From contig MCBC01000092.1 in the NCBI GenBank assembly GCA_001723855.1, positions 1-6,161 of the forward strand: 6,161 bases of DNA, in the 5' to 3' direction. A program made the translations under genes and the position numbers. Numbering within the stretch: the stretch's first letter is position 1; the number at the start of each line of letters is the position of its first letter. Below, one piece after another: positions 1 to 6,129 of the stretch. The notes beneath the pieces are model-generated. The model had not been told where the DNA came from and did no database searches. It saw only the letters and a program-made list of their open reading frames with translations. Source of the DNA: Candidatus Altarchaeales archaeon WOR_SM1_86-2. GTDB taxonomy: Archaea > Altiarchaeota > Altiarchaeia > IMC4 > MCBC01.

Positions 1-564
1 AGCGGCTGGCTTTATTACTGCCCGGCAGATGTTGAACCTGCAAATGATGCAAACGGGTCTTCGTGGACCGGAATTCAATACAATGAATCAGAGTCGGATT
101 GGCGCACAGGAAACGCGATTCTCGGAACGGGTGCAGGAAGCCCGTCATATTCTTCAAACATGAGATGCGATGTCTCCTGTCTTAATCTCTGGCCCATGGC
201 GGTTGATAATTTCTGTCCCGTGGACTTTGAAACCGATTATAATAGAACGGGCAATACCTTTGGTCTGTCTTTTGAAGTGCAGACAGAGCATCTCATTGAA
301 AATTCTAATTTCACGGGACCGTCAATTTCCGACTGGACTTCGTTTGGTGTTGTTAATCTATCCCATGAAGTTAATGTTACATCCAACATAACAAGTGATG
401 ATTTAACAGGCATTGTTCAAAAAACGGTTTCAGTAAGCACTTATGTTGAAGATGAGTTGTTTTTTGAGGACTTTGAAAGCGGGTTTAGGTACCATGTAAT
501 GACAACTGGAACGATTATATTTTCTGCACGGACAATGACGGCGCGGATGATTCTGCTTCTTTAA
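1..564 (+). CDS. Large secreted vWA-family surface protein, upstream fragment (5' partial, frame broken)
   Basis: Frame 1 is open from the left edge for 187 codons, so the real start lies upstream. The fragment is extracellular in character, with seven N-x-S/T sequons and several cysteines. Residues 22-46 (W-T-G-I-Q-Y ... D-W-R-T-G-N-A-I-L-G-T-G) resemble the opening strands of galactose-binding-like domains, where W..., a D/E-S-x-W motif and a G-x-G turn recur. Residues 100-112 (E-N-S-N-F-T-G ... D-W) resemble the start of a carbohydrate-binding-type beta-sandwich. Around residues 150-162, D-E-L-F-F-E-D-F-E-S-G-F opens another sandwich whose continuation lies in the -1 frame. The last 25 or so residues before the stop at 562-564 look like out-of-frame translation. 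This is therefore not a separate small protein but the front part of the gene that continues to 3866. I cannot see a signal peptide, the anchor or the first half of the vWA domain; these would be upstream. Confidence 0.8.
   Translation, partial: SGWLYYCPADVEPANDANGSSWTGIQYNESESDWRTGNAILGTGAGSPSYSSNMRCDVSCLNLWPMAVDNFCPVDFETDYNRTGNTFGLSFEVQTEHLIENSNFTGPSISDWTSFGVVNLSHEVNVTSNITSDDLTGIVQKTVSVSTYVEDELFFEDFESGFRYHVMTTGTIIFSARTMTARMILLL
487..497 (+). other. Frameshift junction (apparent one-base loss) inside the large surface-protein gene
   Basis: Frame 1 reads E-D-F-E-S-G-F up to 486, a typical opening of a beta-sandwich module. From about 495 the sensible reading is in frame 3: C-N-D-N-W-N-D-Y-I-F-C-T-D-N-D-G at 495-542, then S-L-R-M-R-N-W-D-G into the downstream frame. 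Frame 3 has a TAG at 486-488 and frame 1 stops at 562-564, so the change of frame must lie between 489 and 562, most likely in 487-497. The shift equals one missing base (or two extra). No X-XXY-YYZ slippery heptamer is visible in the overlap. The six-T run at 460-465 is upstream of residues that are still correct in frame 1, so it is not the cause. A sequencing or assembly error, or a genuine inactivating mutation, is more likely than programmed frameshifting. Confidence 0.8.
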
Positions 565-566
565 GG

Positions 567-3500
567 ATGCGGAACTGGGATGGTTATTCTAATCAAAAAG
601 GACTTATTGAGGATGTTAATATTGCAGGTTATAATGAAATAAATGTTGATTTTTATATGATGGCGGCAGACCTTGAGAGCGGTGAATACTGCCGTTTTGT
701 TGTAAGTGATGACGACAGCACGGAAATTATTAAGACCATAAGTAACGGTGACTCATGCGAGTACAGCGACCCGGATGATTCGGATACCGTATGGGATTCG
801 GGCAACTGTCATTTTTCAATCAATGTTTCAGACATTCCCGGCATAGACATGAGTGACAATGAATTAACATTCAGAATCGGGGGGTACATCCCAGGATCAG
901 GTGATTACTGCAAATTTGATGATATAAAAATTACAGGGATTAACACGGGTGTAGGAAATGTAACCGACCAGGATACAGAAAACACAACATATACTGATGT
1001 AACATCCACCGCTTACGGGAATATAACTTCAATTACAGTTAAGGTTGAGGTTGATTCCTACAACCCTGAAGGAAGCGTCTGGAAAGTAACAGATGACCCC
1101 GACCTTGAACTTTTTATGTACGACGGCTCATCATGGGTTTCCATGGGGACATTTGATTTGCCCGGCACATATACCGGTTTCGGTCTGCAGGAGACCAATT
1201 ATAATTTCACAATAACAACAACAAACCCTGCTATTATAAGTGCATGGGAAAGTACATCAAACAGGGATTTAAGAATCAGGGGAGTTAAAATGGACGGGGT
1301 GTCTTCGCCGACAAAAATTGACGAAATAAATTACACAAATTTATGGGTTATAGTTGAAACAGAAAGTATTGTTGATCCTTTCAACTTCGGGCTTGAAGAT
1401 TACTGGTTTGTGGACAGCGACAAGAACTGTCCTCCTGATCCGTGTTCTCCGGCTGGATTAAGCCAGGATTTCACATCACCCACAAATTCCCCGGTAACAG
1501 CAAACTTAACATTCAAGCACAGCGGGAGCGCTGATTACTTTGGAAGCGGTGCCGTAGGATTTTGCAATTTAACACACCCTGGAGGGGAAACACAGGTCTG
1601 GTTTGAAAACTGGACTTCGGACCCGCATGGAGGAACGCCGGTTACGGAAACAATTGATATAAAAAATTATATTACAAGCGATAACTTCACATACACTATA
1701 GAATGCGGAGCAGTCGTTACGGAATCAGGCGGGAGAACGATTATTGCCTTTGATGAAATTGACATTGAAATTGAATATACGGGTGCCGGTGCGGGTGATG
1801 ACGGCTGGGATTACGGGTACGGGAATGATGCTTACGGAAGAACAGATCCTGGAATGGCTTCCACATCTGCTTCTTATGAAAATGAAAAATTAAAGGTAGA
1901 GGTCGGGGGATATTCGGGTTCCTGGCGGACAGACAGTGCTGCATGGGGTGTTCAAATATACATCTCGCAGAGCGTATATGATGATATAGATGACGGTGCG
2001 ACAGCGACCGTCTCATTTGACTGGACGGCACAGGACAGAAATTATGACACGGAAGAACCCTGCTGGGTGAAATCAAGATTCTATAAACTCGGCGATGCGG
2101 ACCTTGACGACAATTATCTTGGAAGCAACATTGACGGAGGTGATCACAGCGACAATACAGATGAAATTATGTTTATAGAAGCAGGAGGGGGCGGATGGGA
2201 CACGGAAAGCGGGACATTCACGGAAAACATTGCATCCTATATCACAGGTCCCGGCTGGTATTATCTTGATTTCGGCGCAAAGTTCAGGGGTTCAAGTACC
2301 AGTGATGAAGGAATCCTTGCATGGTTTGATAATGTAATGATTGAAATAGCAGAAAGCGACCATTACATCAGGAAACATTTCAGCGTGAGCAGCCCCGGGG
2401 AGATAACAGGTGCAAACATGAGAATATTTTCAGATGACGGGGCGGATGTTTATCTTAACGGACACTTAATTTATTCTGACCCTGGTCCGCATAGTGCATA
2501 TTACTGGAACAATGAAACATCGGTTCCGACAGAGTATTTCGTTGAATACGATAATGTTGTAGCAGTTAAACTTTACGGTGATGACAGCTTTACAAGATTT
2601 GATATGGAACTTGAAGTACTGACAGAGGAGACGCGCGAAGGACATATACTTGTTATGAGCGACGGTGAGGCAAATGAACAGGGCGGCTGCGGATGCTCGG
2701 GGCGTACCGATAAAGAATGCGCAATAGATTGGGGTCAGTACGCATGTGGTGCAGGAATATCCGTATATGCCGTGGGGTTCGGAACCGTAGGGGATGGTCT
2801 TGATGAGGACACGCTTAAAGCCATTGCGTGTAACGAAAGCATGTACTATTCGGCAAGTGACGCCGAAGCTCTCCAGGATATATACTACGACATTGCAAGA
2901 GAGATTGTGGACTTGAGCTATACAACGCAGAAAATAAATATAACCGAAGGCAGCATTCCAACGGATAACATCCTTCATTATGATTCATATATTGATGTTA
3001 CCTATATTCCTGAAGTTCATTCGCTTCCTTATGGTGCGATAACAATATCTCTTTATTCGGATACATTCGGAGAATGTGGGAGTGAACCACTGGATATATG
3101 CACCGGCGCGAGTCTTTTTAGCCCCCCGTTTTCAGAAAAAGGCGGCTGGTTCAAAATCCCGGATAATGCAGAGATTCTTTCGGCAAGGGTTACTTCATAC
3201 TCTTCCGACTACTGGACAGATGAAATGTATGCATGCAGTACGGAATGTTCAAATGAAACAAACTGGCATAAATTTTACGACATCAACACTTACAGTAGTG
3301 ACTATTCGGAACTCGGGGACGCATACACCGTAAATATTCCGGTAGAATACCTCGCGGCAGGTGAAATAAACTATATCCGTACGGGAGCAGCAGTAGGACC
3401 TGATGCCGGGGATAAAAGAGGCGGTTCTCCTGACAACAGGGTTATTTACGAGTTTGCATTCACAGGTATAACCCGGTATTCTCAACCGTTTGAAAAGTGT

Positions 3501-3866
3501 GTTGGAAGCAACAATACAATCTTTAACTCTTACGGGGGCAATGTTACTGTTGCAATCGGCGAAAATGCAAGCGACCAGTTTGACCCGGCAAATGATTCAG
3601 TGGATTTTTCATTATGGCGGCTCCTTGACGATTTAAATTTTGAGAACGATCCTTATGATAATCTTTCCTTTGAAACTAAAACAGAAATTGTGACAAACAC
3701 AAGTCATCCCCTTCATTCGGATATGATTTCAGACGGGAACACAACAAACCCGATTGATATTCAAATCACATCCAACACACCCAATGTGTACTTTGGAATG
3801 GTTCACGGGGAAAATATCAGGTCTCTTTGGGGTCCTTCAAAGTTTGAAGTAATTGTCTGGATGTGA
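567..3866 (+). CDS. Large secreted surface protein with beta-sandwich modules and C-terminal half of a vWA domain (continuation after frameshift)
   Basis: The frame is usable from 489. ATG 567 is only the first in-frame methionine; it lies inside a domain and has no signal peptide or ribosome binding site, so it is unlikely to be a true start. Numbered from that Met: residues 1-124 complete a sandwich ending F-D-D-I-K-I-T-G; about 143-266 form a second; about 270-406 a third, ending F-D-E-I-D-I-E-I; about 409-597 a fourth, ending W-F-D-N-V-M-I-E-I. Residues 598-687 (Y-I-R-K-H-F ... D-D-G-A-D-V-Y-L-N-G) are galactose-binding-like. Residues 690-785 are the second half of a vWA domain: the strand I-L-V-M-S-D-G-E with the usual third MIDAS Asp (D699), then G-I-S-V-Y-A-V-G-F-G, D-E-D-T-L-K-A-I-A and a Y-Y-S-A-S-D-A-E-A-L helix. 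The rest (about 786-1099) is beta-rich and, as I recall it, typical of archaeal vWA surface proteins: Y-W-T-D near 885 and G-G-S-P-D-N-R-V-I-Y at 952. About 21 N-x-S/T sequons suggest N-glycosylation. There is no C-terminal membrane anchor. The likely role is adhesion or binding at the cell surface; the ligand is unknown. Confidence 0.82.
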   Translation: MRNWDGYSNQKGLIEDVNIAGYNEINVDFYMMAADLESGEYCRFVVSDDDSTEIIKTISNGDSCEYSDPDDSDTVWDSGNCHFSINVSDIPGIDMSDNELTFRIGGYIPGSGDYCKFDDIKITGINTGVGNVTDQDTENTTYTDVTSTAYGNITSITVKVEVDSYNPEGSVWKVTDDPDLELFMYDGSSWVSMGTFDLPGTYTGFGLQETNYNFTITTTNPAIISAWESTSNRDLRIRGVKMDGVSSPTKIDEINYTNLWVIVETESIVDPFNFGLEDYWFVDSDKNCPPDPCSPAGLSQDFTSPTNSPVTANLTFKHSGSADYFGSGAVGFCNLTHPGGETQVWFENWTSDPHGGTPVTETIDIKNYITSDNFTYTIECGAVVTESGGRTIIAFDEIDIEIEYTGAGAGDDGWDYGYGNDAYGRTDPGMASTSASYENEKLKVEVGGYSGSWRTDSAAWGVQIYISQSVYDDIDDGATATVSFDWTAQDRNYDTEEPCWVKSRFYKLGDADLDDNYLGSNIDGGDHSDNTDEIMFIEAGGGGWDTESGTFTENIASYITGPGWYYLDFGAKFRGSSTSDEGILAWFDNVMIEIAESDHYIRKHFSVSSPGEITGANMRIFSDDGADVYLNGHLIYSDPGPHSAYYWNNETSVPTEYFVEYDNVVAVKLYGDDSFTRFDMELEVLTEETREGHILVMSDGEANEQGGCGCSGRTDKECAIDWGQYACGAGISVYAVGFGTVGDGLDEDTLKAIACNESMYYSASDAEALQDIYYDIAREIVDLSYTTQKINITEGSIPTDNILHYDSYIDVTYIPEVHSLPYGAITISLYSDTFGECGSEPLDICTGASLFSPPFSEKGGWFKIPDNAEILSARVTSYSSDYWTDEMYACSTECSNETNWHKFYDINTYSSDYSELGDAYTVNIPVEYLAAGEINYIRTGAAVGPDAGDKRGGSPDNRVIYEFAFTGITRYSQPFEKCVGSNNTIFNSYGGNVTVAIGENASDQFDPANDSVDFSLWRLLDDLNFENDPYDNLSFETKTEIVTNTSHPLHSDMISDGNTTNPIDIQITSNTPNVYFGMVHGENIRSLWGPSKFEVIVWM

Positions 3867-3902
3867 TTAAAAAAATAAAATAAAAATTTAAATATAAATT
3901 AA
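3867..3902 (+). promoter_or_regulatory. A+T-only spacer, possible TATA-type promoter or unstructured leader
   Basis: The 36 bp between the two large genes contain only A and T, and no Shine-Dalgarno-like G-rich stretch precedes ATG 3903. TAAAATAAAA (3876-3885) lies about 18-27 bp before the ATG, near where an archaeal TATA box would sit for a leaderless transcript. A better match to the consensus, TTTAAATA (3887-3894), is too close to the start to drive this ATG. In sequence this A+T-rich, TATA-like matches arise by chance, and read-through from the upstream gene is equally possible. Confidence 0.3.
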
Positions 3903-6041
3903 ATGGATAATACGGGTAAAAAAGAGGGTAAGAATAAGTTTGCAATATTTTCTCGCATAAACAAAAAAGGGTACATATACACGCTTTCAGCAATCATATT
4001 ACTTTTAATACTGATCTTTTTTATATTGTTTATCTCCCGTTTCGCCGAAACGGAAATAGAAGATTCCACGGGGAAAATAAGATGTGATGAGCTTCATTTT
4101 CTTGTTGAGGATGTTAAAGTGGATTTACAAAGAGGCGCAGAAATCGCAGGCAGAAGAGCCGCTATCTATACACTGGACATGGTTTCTTATACCGGCGAGA
4201 ATTTATCGGATTTTAATATCACCCTGTGGGGAGAGCAGTATAACGGCTCAATGGCGGCAATTGCCGAATTAATTTTTAACGGGACACTCGGCGGGGAGAA
4301 CAGTTCATACATGCAGGGACATACACTTTCTGACTGGCTGGATAAACTAAATCAAAAAGGAGATGATTTGAATTTTAATATTAATTTAACGGTGGAAAAA
4401 ATTGAAATAATGCCTTATGACGCATGGAATTTCATTATATATATTGATTTAACATTCAATGTGTCTGATGCCAGCGATATGTGTTTTTATGAACTCAGCA
4501 ATGTATCAACTTTTGCCATTTCTTCAATAGAGGGTCTTGAAGACCCCATGTATCCGACAAATACGGGGGGAAGGGCAATAAAATATATGGATCATTGCGA
4601 CCCCGGTTCCTACTTTTATAATGCAGCGGACGGGACCGACGGATGGAATTGGGCATCCGGGAACCCGGTTTTTGCGCTGAACGAAAGTGAATTCGGAATT
4701 GTGATACCCGGAAATTCCGACGATGATAATATTTTAATCATTCCCTGTATTAATTATTCAAATCCCGTGATTTCCGGCTGCGTTCCCTACGGCACATATA
4801 AAGAATATATGGAAGATTACGCGGGAATAATCACGCTTTCCAATGATTCGGATACCATAAACGGATTAAAAAATATCGGCGTTCCCTATCTTGCAGGAGT
4901 AACATCAAATTTAACCGCATTAAATATAAGCGAAAATGATACGATAGTTTTAGACGCCTCACAATTTTACTTTGTGAATCTTGATTATTTCGGGACTAAT
5001 ACAACCTGCAATTCCAAGGGAATCTGGTGGAATGAAAACGAAAGCAGCCCGAGCAGCATAGGAACGCAAACCGGCTGGTTTTCGGAACTCAATCAAACAG
5101 ATACCAGTACCGACTATAATGATTCTGCAAAATTCTTATTCCCGACATTTGATGACGGGACAAAATTGTGCGAAGTTGCCCCGCAATTAGAGCCGAATAA
5201 TACCTGGCGGTACAATCTTTCTTATCCCCTGAAATCAAAAAATTTACATTTAATCGGCTCGTCATACGATAGAGGGAACTATAATGTAACAATTTATTAT
5301 GATGATAATTCAACACACAGTGTTACTTTCACACTCTGTGACAGATGCGAGGTTGATGATGGGGGGTGCGGTGATGATGGAATCGGCTACAAATCGCATT
5401 ATGTATCCAAGTCCGATAATATCTCCGACCCTTTGAGATATGTGTTTGAAAATGTTTTCTGGGATGTATCGGAAGGCACCTGGTGCGGAGGGGATATAGG
5501 CATTACTGTCCAGCATATCACAGTACCCTTAAACGCGAATAAGTATGTGGGGGGAATGGAAATAATTGACACTGATAATTCAACAGGCAGCCCGAGACCT
5601 GCAATATGGGCGGTAACGCTTGAAACCGCCCCGAGAAATGTGTGGGTAATAAATTCAAGTATCGGAAATAATTCATTCTTTGAGTGCTACAGGGAAAGCA
5701 GCGTCTGCCCGAGTTTCTTTGACCGGCTGGAAGGAAGATATAATTTATCAGACAAATATAGAAATATGGCACCTGAAGGAGTTAATATCGGGCTGGAAAG
5801 TTTTGTTGATATAAACAGGTTATACCAGCACAATGTGGATATATACTTAAACAGAACCGCACTTGACTGCCTTTACTTTGAAGGTAAAACACGGGGGTAC
5901 GGATTAAAAGGGCTGGATGAATTCGGTCTGGACTATTTCAGGATTCACGAATCTTACCTGTATGATGCCACGGGGGACTATGAAATGGGGAATCTTTCCT
6001 ATGACCTGATATTGTGGGAGACCGTTAATATGACCTCATAA
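3903..6041 (+). CDS. Pilin-like membrane-anchored surface glycoprotein with inserted lectin-like beta-sandwich
   Basis: Complete, 712 residues. ATG 3903 is the only methionine ahead of the membrane segment, which fixes the start despite no ribosome binding site. Residues 1-23 are basic and end K-K-G; about 24-46 are a single hydrophobic helix (Y-I-Y-T-L-S-A-I-I-L-L-L...), as in archaeal pilin-like proteins. Residues 51-97 form a polar helical stalk (C-D-E-L-H-F-L-V-E-D-V ... I-A-G-R-R-A-A-I) and 208-216 read S-I-E-G-L-E-D-P-M. I associate both with a recurrent archaeal surface-protein family. Residues about 325-575 resemble carbohydrate-binding beta-sandwiches: strands such as K-N-L-H-L-I-G-S-S-Y-D and Y-D-D-N-S-T-H-S-V-T-F, then I-T-V-P-L-N and A-I-W-A-V-T-L. 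An acidic Cys-rich loop (C479, C482, C489) sits inside it. The C-terminus (S-F-F-D-R-L-E-G-R-Y near 604, I-G-L-E-S-F-V-D near 630, N-R-T-A-L-D-C-L-Y-F near 650) looks conserved with the family. Fourteen cysteines and about 30 N-x-S/T sequons fit an oxidised, glycosylated exterior protein. The exact function is unknown; adhesion or filament assembly is inferred. Confidence 0.85.
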   Translation: MDNTGKKEGKNKFAIFSRINKKGYIYTLSAIILLLILIFFILFISRFAETEIEDSTGKIRCDELHFLVEDVKVDLQRGAEIAGRRAAIYTLDMVSYTGENLSDFNITLWGEQYNGSMAAIAELIFNGTLGGENSSYMQGHTLSDWLDKLNQKGDDLNFNINLTVEKIEIMPYDAWNFIIYIDLTFNVSDASDMCFYELSNVSTFAISSIEGLEDPMYPTNTGGRAIKYMDHCDPGSYFYNAADGTDGWNWASGNPVFALNESEFGIVIPGNSDDDNILIIPCINYSNPVISGCVPYGTYKEYMEDYAGIITLSNDSDTINGLKNIGVPYLAGVTSNLTALNISENDTIVLDASQFYFVNLDYFGTNTTCNSKGIWWNENESSPSSIGTQTGWFSELNQTDTSTDYNDSAKFLFPTFDDGTKLCEVAPQLEPNNTWRYNLSYPLKSKNLHLIGSSYDRGNYNVTIYYDDNSTHSVTFTLCDRCEVDDGGCGDDGIGYKSHYVSKSDNISDPLRYVFENVFWDVSEGTWCGGDIGITVQHITVPLNANKYVGGMEIIDTDNSTGSPRPAIWAVTLETAPRNVWVINSSIGNNSFFECYRESSVCPSFFDRLEGRYNLSDKYRNMAPEGVNIGLESFVDINRLYQHNVDIYLNRTALDCLYFEGKTRGYGLKGLDEFGLDYFRIHESYLYDATGDYEMGNLSYDLILWETVNMTS

Positions 6042-6049
6042 CCTGTAAA

Positions 6050-6066
6050 TTTTAATCAAATTTTTT
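6050..6066 (+). terminator. Possible T-tract terminator after the pilin-like gene
   Basis: Nine bases after the TAA at 6039-6041 there is TTTT (6050-6053), followed by TTTTTT (6061-6066) on the coding strand. Archaeal RNA polymerase often terminates at oligo-T tracts without a hairpin, and no stable G+C hairpin is visible here. The spacer is so A+T-rich that T-runs are expected anyway, so this is only a candidate. Confidence 0.35.
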
Positions 6067-6076
6067 AATTATTAAG

Positions 6077-6129
6077 TTTTAAATCCAAATACAAATATCT
6101 AAATTAAATTAATTAAAAATATATTTAAA
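6077..6129 (+). promoter_or_regulatory. A+T-rich upstream region of the third gene, possible TATA box
   Basis: The stretch has only four C and no G. TTTTAAAT (6077-6084), preceded by the purine-rich TTAAG (6072-6076) that could act as a BRE, would place transcription start about 20-25 bp before ATG 6130. TAAATTAAAT around 6100-6109 would instead suit a leaderless transcript. No Shine-Dalgarno sequence precedes the ATG. The 88-bp gap is longer than the 36-bp gap upstream, which slightly favours a separate promoter here. Confidence 0.3.

Noticed and set aside
455..470. G-TTT-TTT run as a programmed -1 frameshift site
   Set aside because: Slipping there would hit a TGA at 465-467 in the new frame at once, and residues after it (E-D-F-E-S-G-F) are still sensible in the original frame.
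567..569. ATG 567 as the true start of a separate 1099-residue protein
   Set aside because: It lies within a beta-sandwich whose opening is readable upstream in both frames. There is no ribosome binding site, promoter or signal peptide for a protein that is clearly secreted.
1207..1226. Short AAC/ACA-type repeat run
   Set aside because: It encodes a Thr-rich strand (T-I-T-T-T-N) and is too short to be a meaningful repeat.
2136..2145. GGAGGTGATC, a perfect complement to the 3' end of archaeal 16S rRNA, inside the large gene
   Set aside because: It encodes D-G-G-D-H in the clear reading frame. The next in-frame ATG (2169) is 23 bases away, too far, and it would start inside a beta-sandwich module. 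Probably chance.
2466..2978. Open frame on the minus strand opposite the vWA segment
   Set aside because: It runs opposite a strongly conserved coding region, encodes no recognisable domain and has a composition expected of an antisense shadow. The same holds for the other minus-strand open frames near 1741-2076, 3249-3485 and 5089-5772.
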